Shown here in pieces: positions 1 through 6,772 of a stretch of 7,413 bases of DNA; positions within the stretch are counted from its first letter, which is position 1; every line of letters begins with the position of its first letter. A program made the position numbers and the translations under genes. Source of the DNA: an uncultured Bacteroidales bacterium (lineage in GTDB: Bacteria > Bacteroidota > Bacteroidia > Bacteroidales > Muribaculaceae); the NCBI GenBank assembly GCA_900552315.1, contig URZM01000106.1, positions 1 to 7,413 of the forward strand, given 5' to 3'. The notes under the pieces were generated by a model. That model ran no database searches. It was not told the DNA's origin and saw only the letters and a list, made by a program, of their open reading frames with translations.

Positions 1-1916
1 CCCGCCTCTACAACGTGGACGCGGCGGCCATAGCGGCCCGCACAGGCCTGGGCGTGCGCGTGAACATGATCATGGAGGCCGTGTTCCTCTCGCTCATAGG
101 AGACAAAATAGACACGGACAAGGCTCTCGAAAGTCTCCGCGACACGATAAGGCAGACCTACATGCACGAGGGGCAGGCCGTCGTGGACAAGAACCTCGCC
201 GCCCTCGACCTGGCGAAGGACGCCGCCGTGCGGATAGAGATTCCCTCGTCTTGGAACCACGCCGCGCCTGAGAAGGATTCCGTGCCGGATGCGAAAATCA
301 ACCCCCTCGACTTGAAATCATTCGTGAGAGGCATAGCCGACGTCTGCGACCGGCTGGAGGGTGACGCCCTCCCTGTGTCCGCCTTCACCCCCGACGGCTC
401 CATGCCACTGGGCACCACAGCCTTCGAGAAGCGCCGCATAGCCCTCTCCATCCCTCGCTGGGACGCGGACAAGTGCGTGGAGTGCACGCTCTGCTCTTTC
501 GTTTGCCCCCACGCCGCCATACGCCCCTTCCTACCCGACGACGACCAGCTCGGCCAGGCTCCCGAAGGTTTCGTCTCCCGGGCCGCCAAAGGCATACCCG
601 GCTCACCTCTGCACTGGCGCATACAGGTCTTCCCGGAGGACTGCGTGGGGTGCGGCTCCTGCGTGGAGGTCTGTCCCGCCCGGGCGCTCTCCATGACTCC
701 CGCCAGCGCCGAGATACCCGTCCAGATTCCGATGCTGGATTTCTGTCTGGACAAGGTGGGCTGCCGCCCCGGCCTGCTCCCTCGCTTCACGGTGCGCGGA
801 AGCCAGATGTATCAGCCTCTGCTCCAGTTCTCGGGCGCATGCGGCGGATGCGGCGAGACCCCTTACGTGAAGCTCCTGACCCAGCTCTTCGGTGAACGCA
901 TGGTGATAGCCAACGCCACGGGATGCTCCTCCATCTGGGGAGCCGACTATCCCTCCACGGCCTATTGCGTGAACGCGCAAGGCCACGGACCGGCTTGGGC
1001 CAACTCCCTGTTCGAGGACAACGCCGAGTTCGGCTACGGCATGGCGGTAGCCCTGGGCTGTCGCCGGGACGCCCTGACCGCCGACATACGCCTCGCCGCC
1101 TCCCTGCCCGCGCTCACCGGAGCCCCGGCACAGGCCATAGACGCCTGGCTGGCTGACCCATCGCCGGAAAGCGCCGCCAGCATGACCGAGACCCTGAAAC
1201 CAATGGCTTCGATTCCCGAGGTTGCCTCCATACTGGAACGCGCGGACATGCTCGTGCCGAAATCAGTGTGGGCCATAGGAGGCGACGGCTGGGCCTACGA
1301 CATAGGGTTCGCCGGGCTGGACCACGTGCTGGCGCGACGCACGAAAATCAACATGCTCGTGATGGACACCGAGTGCTACTCGAACACCGGCGGACAGATG
1401 AGCAAGGCCACACCCATAGGAGCCGTGGCAGGATACGCCCCGGACGGCAAACGGACCTTCAAGAAGGACCTGGGACGCATGATGATGACCTACGGCAACG
1501 TCTACGTGGCTTCCATCGCCATGGGTGCCAACCCGCAGCAAGCCATCACCGCCATGAAAGAGGCTGAGGCATACCCGGGGCCTTCGATTATAATAGCATA
1601 CTGCCCCTGCATAAACCACGGCATACGCGCGGGAATGGGCACCGCCATGAGCGAGGAGAAGCGCGCCGTGAAGGCCGGATACTGGCCCCTGTACCGCTAC
1701 AATCCGCTCCTGGCGGCCCAAGGCAAGAACCCCCTCGTGGTGGACTGCCAGGCGCCCGACGGCTCTCTGCCCGATTGGCTGGCCGGAGAAAGCCGCTACC
1801 AACAGCTGCGCGAGCGCGACGCCTCGCTGGCCGACACCCTCCAAGGCGACATGGCCGCACGCACCGCCCAGGTACACACCATCCTCACCGACGAGGCGGC
1901 ACTGCCCGTATGCTGA
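1..1916 (+). CDS. nifJ: Pyruvate:ferredoxin (flavodoxin) oxidoreductase, C-terminal part (5' end outside window)
   Basis: This enzyme oxidises pyruvate and CoA to acetyl-CoA and CO2 in the cytoplasm and reduces ferredoxin or flavodoxin. The reading frame is open from base 3 with no start, so the gene is cut by the window edge. About 637 codons are present of a family length near 1,170-1,200. Counting the GTG at 15 as residue 1, a two-[4Fe-4S] ferredoxin domain has Cys154/157/160/164 and Cys210/213/216/220. The TPP domain follows: Cys276, Cys279, Cys304 and Cys532 match the four ligands of the proximal cluster, and GGDG at about 422 with NTGG at 457 form the TPP/Mg site. All key residues are intact, so it should be active. 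It ends in TGA, with a strong hairpin 35 bases downstream. Isoleucine is mostly ATA, unlike the other oxidoreductase gene in the window. The identification is firm; the electron acceptor is not visible here. Confidence 0.96.
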   Translation, partial: RLYNVDAAAIAARTGLGVRVNMIMEAVFLSLIGDKIDTDKALESLRDTIRQTYMHEGQAVVDKNLAALDLAKDAAVRIEIPSSWNHAAPEKDSVPDAKINPLDLKSFVRGIADVCDRLEGDALPVSAFTPDGSMPLGTTAFEKRRIALSIPRWDADKCVECTLCSFVCPHAAIRPFLPDDDQLGQAPEGFVSRAAKGIPGSPLHWRIQVFPEDCVGCGSCVEVCPARALSMTPASAEIPVQIPMLDFCLDKVGCRPGLLPRFTVRGSQMYQPLLQFSGACGGCGETPYVKLLTQLFGERMVIANATGCSSIWGADYPSTAYCVNAQGHGPAWANSLFEDNAEFGYGMAVALGCRRDALTADIRLAASLPALTGAPAQAIDAWLADPSPESAASMTETLKPMASIPEVASILERADMLVPKSVWAIGGDGWAYDIGFAGLDHVLARRTKINMLVMDTECYSNTGGQMSKATPIGAVAGYAPDGKRTFKKDLGRMMMTYGNVYVASIAMGANPQQAITAMKEAEAYPGPSIIIAYCPCINHGIRAGMGTAMSEEKRAVKAGYWPLYRYNPLLAAQGKNPLVVDCQAPDGSLPDWLAGESRYQQLRERDASLADTLQGDMAARTAQVHTILTDEAALPVC

Positions 1917-1950
1917 ACAGCCCGCTCCGCCCGGAAAAGGAAACGCGCCA

Positions 1951-1985
1951 GAAGCCCCGCGCGGCGATGACGCCGGCGGGGCTTC
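1951..1985. terminator. Hairpin between convergent nifJ and M6 protease genes
   Basis: A 10-bp stem (GAAGCCCCGC with GCGGGGCTTC), a single bulged G at 1961, a further 5-bp stem (CGGCG/CGCCG) and an ATGA loop form a very stable hairpin. It lies in the 95-base gap between two genes that point at each other, so it probably ends both transcripts. The plus-strand tail is only AT-rich (CTATATCGATAAATA). The minus-strand tail contains TTTCCTTTTCC, a better U-rich run. Termination is inferred from structure and position. Confidence 0.8.
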
Positions 1986-2011
1986 CTATATCGATAAATA
2001 CGTTATGTGGA

Positions 2012-4093
2012 TTACTTCACCACGGCCTTGGAGACCGTCTGGCCCACGCGCACCACATAGACACCGGGTGCGAGACCCTCGGCCGGGCAACGCACGCCCT
2101 GCAGGTTGTAGATCTCAGCGCCTGCGGGAGCCTGGATAGCACCCTTCAGACCTATGACCGCCACATTCTCACCGTCGACGATGCCTTCGATGCCGGAGAC
2201 AGCCTCAAGCTCGTTGGGGACAAACACCACCTCGTTGCTCTTCTCAGAAGAGGGGATTCCGTTGATCACGCGCACGTATGCCGTGAACTCAAGCGGGAGC
2301 TTGGTGCGGCTCAGCGACTCTATGGTGTAGGAGGTCACGTTGCCCACATTCTTCTCATCCAGGCCGCCCTCATAATACACGCGGCCGCCGGACGTGCGGA
2401 ACACGGTGAGCTGATAGCCGGTGGCTCCCTCCACAGGTTCCCATGTGAGAGTGATGTCATTCGTGGCCTCGCCACGGCTGTCGACTCCCCTGGTGGGAAC
2501 CGCCATGACAGTGACGTCTTTCGGGGTCTGCTTGATCTTGTTGTAGTCAAAGGAGGTGACACCCGTCTCGGCGTCATGGGCGATGGAGGTTATGAAGCTT
2601 TCGCCGGTCACGCTCTTGGCCCACAGATAATAAGTGTCGAGCGTGATCTCCGTGTCAGGGGTCAGGTAATTGTTGCCCTCGTATGGCCACGCGGCATTGG
2701 CGGAAGACGCCTTCTTGTTGTTCAGCTGATAATTGGCCGAACCGTCTGCGGTGACCAGGTGGCAACGTTTGCGGGATTCGGTCGAGTTGACCGTATTGTT
2801 GTTCCAATTCGACGCATTGTAGTCTATATGCCATATAAGCATACCTCCTCCGGGCAGATACTCGTCCCATCCGGACTTGGGGCGGCTTTCGAGCAAGAAA
2901 TACTCGTTGGCGTACTCCGTGCCGCTCGTGTTCATCACCGGGATGCGCAACGCGCGGCCATCCTTGTTTATGGAAGTGAGGTCATAATGGGTGTCGTCCT
3001 CTACAGGTTCATACTCAAGCCAGTTGAACACCCAGCGCTCGTAGGCGCTGCAAGTGGGAGGGCAATAGCCGCCGCCCAGGTATGGGCCCATGTCGAAGAC
3101 GCTCCAATACGCCGGAGTGGACTTCACGGCATATCCCGGGTCATAGAGATCCGGCATACCCATCACATGCCCGAACTCGTGGATAGGCGTGCCTATGCCG
3201 GCCAGAGCCCCGTCCTTGGTTTCGTAGTGCCTGCCGCCGTTAAGCTCGTTGAAGCAGCAGTACGAGTCTATCCTCGTGCCGTCGAGGATTATGTTGCGGC
3301 TGTACACCGAGCTCTGGTGGGGCCAGATGCAGCTGGTGTCAGACGTGTCAGCCTGGCCGTAGCCCGCATACCAGATGATGACAGCGTCGCAGAGGCCGGG
3401 CTGATAGTTGGAGTACTGGCTGTAGTCCACCTGGTCGTCGGCCAGGCGCACCGCCGTCTCCACCAGCTCGCGCACGTTGTCATACTTGCTGTCACCGGTA
3501 TAGTAAGCCGACGTATTGGGCAGCGTGATTACCTCAGACACATCGAAATGCGGACGGAAAACTCCGTTGGAGCTCTCTATGTAATAGTCGCGGATGGACC
3601 CGTGGCAACCGTTCTTGTCATAACCCTCCTTGTTGAGCATGTCGTCCATGTCCTGGCGTATGGTGGGCGAGTTGAACTTCACGTCGTCGTACTGCACCAG
3701 AAGCACCAGGAAACGTACGTCGCCCGTGGTGCAGAACGTGGTGCGGCCCTGGCGGGTGAGGGACGCCATGCGCTGCTTCTCCGCCGCGCGCAGCATCTTC
3801 ACCGGCTCGGTGGCCTCAACCTGCGCCTTCATCTGTTCCAGCACAGAGGCCGTGGCCATGACGCGCGCGCCGTCTTTCAGCTGATACGAGACCTTGTCGC
3901 CCTTCTGGGTCAAGAGAAAGCCCTGCTCGTCAGTCATATAGTTGAAATACTCGTCGCCGTTCAGGCGCACCATGACCTTGGAGCCGTCCTCCAAGGTGCG
4001 CTCCAGCAGGCCCGGATAGGCTGGCACGGCCGAGCTGCTGAACGCCGTGGCCAGCATGGCTGCCGGCAATAGGTATTTTAATTTCATGTGCAT
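2012..4093 (-). CDS. Secreted M6-family (immune inhibitor A-like) zinc metalloprotease with FN3-like and C-terminal sorting domains
   Basis: A 693-residue exported protease. A signal peptide covers about residues 1-25: MHMKLKYLLP, a hydrophobic stretch, then a small-residue cleavage region near SSAVPA. A family-typical propeptide follows (ERTLEDGSKVMVRLNGDEYF). The zinc site HEFGHVMGMPD starts at His305, fitting HExxHxxGxxD with Glu306 as catalytic base. A Met-turn-like WSVFDMG centres on Met335. An FN3-like beta domain spans about 522-622. The last 65 or so residues (IYNLQGVR...GVYVVRVG...KAVVK) resemble a type IX secretion type A sorting domain, which would send the protein across the outer membrane. 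Two starts are possible, ATG at 4093 or at 4087; the second begins MKLKYLL. No strong Shine-Dalgarno is seen. A TTATCATTTG near 4143-4152 on the minus strand is a -7-like box with one extra spacer base, so it is not called. The substrate is unknown; host or dietary protein is plausible. Confidence 0.92.
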   Translation of the reverse strand: MHMKLKYLLPAAMLATAFSSSAVPAYPGLLERTLEDGSKVMVRLNGDEYFNYMTDEQGFLLTQKGDKVSYQLKDGARVMATASVLEQMKAQVEATEPVKMLRAAEKQRMASLTRQGRTTFCTTGDVRFLVLLVQYDDVKFNSPTIRQDMDDMLNKEGYDKNGCHGSIRDYYIESSNGVFRPHFDVSEVITLPNTSAYYTGDSKYDNVRELVETAVRLADDQVDYSQYSNYQPGLCDAVIIWYAGYGQADTSDTSCIWPHQSSVYSRNIILDGTRIDSYCCFNELNGGRHYETKDGALAGIGTPIHEFGHVMGMPDLYDPGYAVKSTPAYWSVFDMGPYLGGGYCPPTCSAYERWVFNWLEYEPVEDDTHYDLTSINKDGRALRIPVMNTSGTEYANEYFLLESRPKSGWDEYLPGGGMLIWHIDYNASNWNNNTVNSTESRKRCHLVTADGSANYQLNNKKASSANAAWPYEGNNYLTPDTEITLDTYYLWAKSVTGESFITSIAHDAETGVTSFDYNKIKQTPKDVTVMAVPTRGVDSRGEATNDITLTWEPVEGATGYQLTVFRTSGGRVYYEGGLDEKNVGNVTSYTIESLSRTKLPLEFTAYVRVINGIPSSEKSNEVVFVPNELEAVSGIEGIVDGENVAVIGLKGAIQAPAGAEIYNLQGVRCPAEGLAPGVYVVRVGQTVSKAVVK

Positions 4094-4232
4094 ATAGGAT
4101 TTTGTTTATATTTCCGTAGGAGGTATGAAAATGACGCCCGAACTCAAATGATAAAATGCTGCATGCCGCGGCCACGCGGGCCGGTCGGCTTGAGGCACCC
4201 TCAATATTAGGTAGCGGTTTAGATTCAAGGTA

Positions 4233-4257
4233 CCTGCCCGCGCCAGGCGCGGGCAGG
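4233..4257 (-). terminator. Perfect GC-rich hairpin downstream of tRNA-Arg
   Basis: CCTGCCCGCGCC and GGCGCGGGCAGG are exact reverse complements of 12 bases around a single A at 4245; in RNA the two inner pairs would open to make a loop. It begins 15 bases beyond the 3' end of the tRNA on the minus strand, where a terminator or processing signal is expected. There is no clean U-run after it (TACCTTGAATC), so intrinsic termination is likely but not certain. It would also separate tRNA transcription from the protease gene downstream. Confidence 0.6.
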
Positions 4258-4271
4258 GCTTGTCTGGTCGG

Positions 4272-4343
4272 TACCTCCGAGGAGAATCGAACTCCTATCT
4301 AAAGTTTAGGAAACTTCTATTCTATCCGTTGAACTACAGAGGC
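4272..4343 (-). tRNA. tRNA-Arg, anticodon CCU (reads AGG)
   Basis: On the minus strand 72 nt fold into a full cloverleaf: acceptor GCCTCTG with CGGAGGT (two G-U pairs, one at the terminal 1-72 position), D stem GTTC/GAAT, anticodon stem GAAGT/ACTTT around the loop TTCCTAA, a 4-nt variable loop, T stem AGGAG/CTCCT with loop TTCGATT, and discriminator A. The anticodon CCT occupies 4310-4308. CCA is not encoded, so it would be added by nucleotidyltransferase. It appears to be a single-gene transcript with its own promoter upstream and a hairpin downstream. AGG is a minor arginine codon in this GC-rich window, where CGC is common. Confidence 0.95.
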
Positions 4344-4388
4344 ATTTATTGGATGCGCATGCCCCAGACCGGTCACATTGCGCGGACG

Positions 4389-4420
4389 CAAAGTTAGGAC
4401 AAATATTTGTATCTTCCAAA
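4389..4420 (-). promoter_or_regulatory. Bacteroidota-type promoter for tRNA-Arg
   Basis: Read on the minus strand, TTTG (4420-4417), a 20-base spacer and TAACTTTG (4396-4389) match the known Bacteroidota housekeeping consensus TTTG-N19-21-TAnnTTTG. Transcription should start near 4380-4384, giving a leader of about 40 nt before the tRNA. Ten bases upstream of the TTTG is a run of eight A (4437-4430), in the position of an UP element. The spacer holds a perfect 12-bp palindrome, ACAAATATTTGT (4399-4410), which may be chance. This is the clearest promoter in the window. Confidence 0.85.
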
Positions 4421-4511
4421 CCACTCGCGTTTTTTTTAGTTAAATCCTGTTAAACGGCACATGACGGGCCCTCGCGCACCGCGATGCGACCTCTGTTTCA
4501 AAGAAAGTTAT

Positions 4512-4519
4512 TACCTTTG
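4512..4519 (+). promoter_or_regulatory. -7 box of the MFS transporter promoter
   Basis: TACCTTTG followed by C matches the Bacteroidota -7 consensus TAnnTTTG exactly. No good TTTG lies 19-21 bases upstream (the region reads GCGACC), so the -33 element is weak or degenerate. Transcription would start near 4524-4528, about 33 bases before the ATG at 4559. This makes the in-frame ATG at 4484 unusable, because it lies upstream of the box. Confidence 0.65.
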
Positions 4520-4530
4520 CAGCCGAATCC

Positions 4531-4547
4531 GCCCCGCCACACGGGGC
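4531..4547 (+). promoter_or_regulatory. Short 5'-leader hairpin before the MFS transporter gene
   Basis: GCCCCG (4531-4536) and CGGGGC (4542-4547) form a perfect 6-bp GC stem with a 5-base loop CCACA. If transcription starts just after the -7 box at 4512-4519, this stem sits at the extreme 5' end of the mRNA and 11 bases before the chosen ATG. It could stabilise the message or hinder ribosome loading; it may also be chance in GC-rich DNA. Confidence 0.35.
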
Positions 4548-4558
4548 CGTCCGATACC

Positions 4559-5848
4559 ATGATACAGATGACATCCGAACACAGACACCGCAAGCCCTGC
4601 CAGGGCGCATCCTCTCCCTCCCGCCGCCGCATGCACTACGGCTTCATAATCGTGGCCTGCTGCTGCCTCATGATGGGCGTGAACGTCGGGCTAACCTTCA
4701 GCTGCGCCGGCATTTTCTACCGTCCCGTCAGCGAGTCGCTGGGAGTAGCCGTCGGCGAGTTCGGCATATACATGTCCGTGATGTACGTCACCTCGACCCT
4801 CATGCTCTCCGTGGCCGGACGCATGCTGGAGCGCTGGAGCGCACGTTGGATATTCACCGCCGCATGCGCCCTGATGGGACTCACATTCCTCTCCATGTCC
4901 CTGTACACAGATGTATGGGAGTTCTACCTTGCAGGCGGAGTGCTCGGCGTCACTCTCGCATTCCTGCTGTACCTCAGCTTCCCCACGCTCGTCAACAGGT
5001 GGTTCCACACCAAGGTCGGACTCATGATAGGCATATGCAGCGCAGCCTCCGGCATAGGGGGCATGCTCTTCAACCCCCTGGCCGGATGGATGATCACCGA
5101 GTGGGGCTGGCGATGGGCATACGGAGCCTTCGGCCTCCTGATACTCCTGGCCGTGACGCCCCTGCTGGCCCTGCTCCTGCGCGACCGGCCCGCCGACATG
5201 GGACTCCTCCCCTACGGCTTGGCAGAGGCCGAATACACGGCCGCTAAAGACCGTGACAATCCAAAGTCAGAGGGCATGACATACTCTCAGGCCGCACGTA
5301 CCCCCCTCTTCTACGCCCTCGTGCTCTTCGCCTTCGTGATGATGGGCACATCCACCCTCAACCTCTTCATACCCGGATTTGTCACCGACCACGGCTTCAG
5401 CCTCGAGCAGGCGTCGCTCACGGCGGCAGCCGTCATGGCGGGAGTCACGGTAGGCAAGCTCGCACTCGGATGGATCAACGACCGCAACTGCCTGCTCGGG
5501 GTCCTGGTCACTGCCGGAGCCGGCATGGCAGGCCTGGCCGTGCTGCTCGCAGGCGCCGGCTCATTGCCTATGATACTCTCAGGAGCTTTCCTCTTCGGCT
5601 GGGCATACGCAGGCGTCACCGTGCAGTCGGCCATGCTCACCCGCACCGTATTCGGAGCCAAGGACTACGCGCGCATCTACGCCGTGATGTCCATAGGTCT
5701 GGCCGCAGGCGGAGCCTTGGCCTCCGGAGGATGGGGGCTGCTGGCCGACGCCACCTCCACAGCCTTCACTTTCTCCGCAGGCATAGCCTGCCTGCTCCTC
5801 TGCATGCTGCTCGGAGTGTGGGCGTTGCGCTCCTCCCGAAAACACTGA
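4559..5848 (+). CDS. MFS transporter, OFA (oxalate/formate antiporter)-like
   Basis: A 429-residue inner-membrane secondary transporter with about 12 hydrophobic helices in two halves, split by a hydrophilic stretch after the sixth helix (LLLRDRPADMGLLPYG and on). The first helix begins at HYGFIIV. Motif-A-like loops appear after helix 2 (GRMLERWSARW) and in the second half (GKLALGWINDRN). The pattern fits the monocarboxylate/OFA branch of the family, whose members exchange or co-transport small carboxylates; the real substrate cannot be read from sequence. The frame is open from an ATG at 4484, but a -7 box at 4512-4519 lies downstream of that, so ATG 4559 is chosen. ATG 4568 and ATG 4631 (just before helix 1) are alternatives. 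It ends 19 bases from the convergent DUF805 gene. Isoleucine is mostly ATA. Confidence 0.88.
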   Translation: MIQMTSEHRHRKPCQGASSPSRRRMHYGFIIVACCCLMMGVNVGLTFSCAGIFYRPVSESLGVAVGEFGIYMSVMYVTSTLMLSVAGRMLERWSARWIFTAACALMGLTFLSMSLYTDVWEFYLAGGVLGVTLAFLLYLSFPTLVNRWFHTKVGLMIGICSAASGIGGMLFNPLAGWMITEWGWRWAYGAFGLLILLAVTPLLALLLRDRPADMGLLPYGLAEAEYTAAKDRDNPKSEGMTYSQAARTPLFYALVLFAFVMMGTSTLNLFIPGFVTDHGFSLEQASLTAAAVMAGVTVGKLALGWINDRNCLLGVLVTAGAGMAGLAVLLAGAGSLPMILSGAFLFGWAYAGVTVQSAMLTRTVFGAKDYARIYAVMSIGLAAGGALASGGWGLLADATSTAFTFSAGIACLLLCMLLGVWALRSSRKH

Positions 5849-5867
5849 GGCGCAGGCCGCCACTGGC

Positions 5868-6323
5868 TCACCTGTCAGGCACCGTGGTCACGTTAGGCAC
5901 CGGGCCATACTTGTTCTCGGCCGGCACACTGTTCTTGCACAAGGCCACAAGCAGCACTATCCAGCCTATCACCGGCAGGAGGCTCCAGAGCCACCACCAG
6001 CCGCTGTGGCCCGCGTCGTGCATGCGCCGCCAGAACAGTCCCAGGCCCGGAAGCAACGTTATGAGGCTCCATATATATGAGAGGGTGGTATAGGATCCGG
6101 ACAGCTCGATGCTTCCCGCCTTCACCGGGTCGCTGAGCGACGTCTTCACCAGCTCCACATAATCCGAACCGCCGAATACGGCCACAATGACGGCCCCCAC
6201 CAGGAAATTGAACAGGAAGAACCACCAGTACTCCGAGCGCGAGGCGCGCCCATGAAACGAGCAGTACTGCGAGAAAGCACGCTTCACCGCCGTAAGGAAC
6301 GATACTTGGTATTGATAAGTCAT
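5868..6323 (-). CDS. DUF805 domain inner-membrane protein
   Basis: A 151-residue membrane protein of unknown function in the DUF805 family (YhaH-like). The family signatures are clear: an N-terminal amphipathic stretch (AVKRAFSQYCSFHGRASRSEYWW), a helix FFLFNFLVGAVIVAVF, a second hydrophobic segment around LSYIWSLITLLPGLGLF, the conserved RRMHDAGHSGWWW, and a last helix LLPVIGWIVLLVALC. The tail (NKYGPVPN) is also typical. The frame is open upstream to an ATG at 6434, but those 37 residues have no family likeness. ATG 6323 (MTYQYQ) or ATG 6329 (MTMTYQ) is the likely start; no Shine-Dalgarno decides between them. No promoter is recognised upstream. It converges with the transporter gene across 19 bases with no obvious terminator between them. 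Confidence 0.88.
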   Translation of the reverse strand: MTYQYQVSFLTAVKRAFSQYCSFHGRASRSEYWWFFLFNFLVGAVIVAVFGGSDYVELVKTSLSDPVKAGSIELSGSYTTLSYIWSLITLLPGLGLFWRRMHDAGHSGWWWLWSLLPVIGWIVLLVALCKNSVPAENKYGPVPNVTTVPDR

Positions 6324-6492
6324 GGTCATCAAGGAATTACGTCCGGCGCGTAGCCGCCCCATTCCAAGCGGCGACATTATCCAGACAAGTTCAACATATA
6401 TATCCTCAACACCGGCCTCCCCGCCACGGTTCACCTATCCCCGCCAAATGCAAGCCCCCCGCATACTTGAGGGCATTGCAAGATACCCGAAA

Positions 6493-6528
6493 ATGTAGGG
6501 ACGTGCCTTTGGCACGTTAGCCCGACAT
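6493..6528. repeat. REP-like imperfect palindrome
   Basis: The core ACGTGCC-TTT-GGCACGT (6501-6517) is a perfect 7-bp hairpin with a 3-base loop. Outside it, ATGT-A-GGG on the left pairs with CCC-G-ACAT on the right across a 3-base bulge (TAG) and one A/G mismatch, giving an extended foot of 36 bases. GTAGGGACG-type palindromes of this build are familiar as short interspersed repeats in many bacterial genomes. That likeness is from memory and unchecked. It lies two bases from the nested inverted-repeat element. Confidence 0.45.
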
Positions 6529-6530
6529 AC

Positions 6531-6650
6531 TAAGTAAGTATTCAAATTTAAACGATATCAGTAAGTGGTCTTCGATATTTATCTTTTATACTTTCTGCGG
6601 CTCAAAAACAACCTCGCACAAAGTATAAATTAAATTTGAACACTTACTTA
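6531..6650. repeat. 120-bp AT-rich element with 20-bp terminal inverted repeats and an inner hairpin
   Basis: The left arm TAAGTAAGTATTCAAATTTA (6531-6550) and the right arm (6631-6650) are reverse complements at 19 of 20 positions, separated by 80 bases. Inside, TTTATACTTT (6585-6594) pairs perfectly with AAAGTATAAA (6620-6629), and after one C/C mismatch TGCG (6596-6599) pairs with CGCA (6615-6618), leaving a loop of about 13-15 bases rich in A. The element codes for nothing visible. It could be a small MITE-like element, an invertible segment or a structured RNA. No clear target-site duplication is seen at its ends, and no full Bacteroidota promoter was found inside. Confidence 0.6.
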
Positions 6651-6740
6651 ATTATAAAAGGAATATAACAGGAACATCTCGCTGCCGCGATTCCCCGTCA
6701 TGTCCATCTTCAAGCCAGCGGCTGAATCAGTTAACGACAA

Positions 6741-6772
6741 AGCGGGCGCACCGAAAAATCGGTCCGCCCGCT
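6741..6772 (-). terminator. Terminator of the 2-oxoacid oxidoreductase operon
   Basis: AGCGGGCG (6741-6748) pairs with CGCCCGCT (6765-6772). After a C/C mismatch, ACCGA (6750-6754) pairs with TCGGT (6759-6763), with an AAAA loop at 6755-6758. On the minus strand the hairpin is followed by TTTGTCGTTAA, a modest U-rich tail. It begins 26 bases past the gamma subunit stop codon, as expected for an intrinsic terminator ending the operon. Confidence 0.8.

Noticed and set aside
1775..4072. A very long plus-strand open frame (765 codons) opposite the M6 protease.
   Set aside because: It is the antisense shadow of the protease: low-complexity H/R/V-rich sequence, no domain likeness, and it starts inside nifJ and runs through the terminator hairpin.
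4229..4275. GGTACCT occurs twice, at 4229-4235 and at 4270-4276 over the 3' end of the tRNA, bracketing the GC-rich hairpin; a possible att-like duplication of a tRNA end.
   Set aside because: Seven bases is too short, there is no integrase or foreign gene nearby, and the enclosed 35 bases are only a hairpin.
4430..4437. A T8 run on the plus strand as an intrinsic terminator.
   Set aside because: No hairpin precedes it on the plus strand and no plus-strand gene ends nearby; it fits better as an A-tract upstream of the tRNA promoter.
6324..6434. A 37-residue N-terminal extension of the DUF805 protein back to an ATG at 6434.
   Set aside because: The residues have no likeness to the family, whose members start just before the AVKRAFSQY-type stretch.
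6585..6640. A promoter inside the inverted-repeat element (minus-strand ATACTTTG).
   Set aside because: The -7 box lacks the TA at the right spacing and no TTTG is found 19-21 bases upstream.
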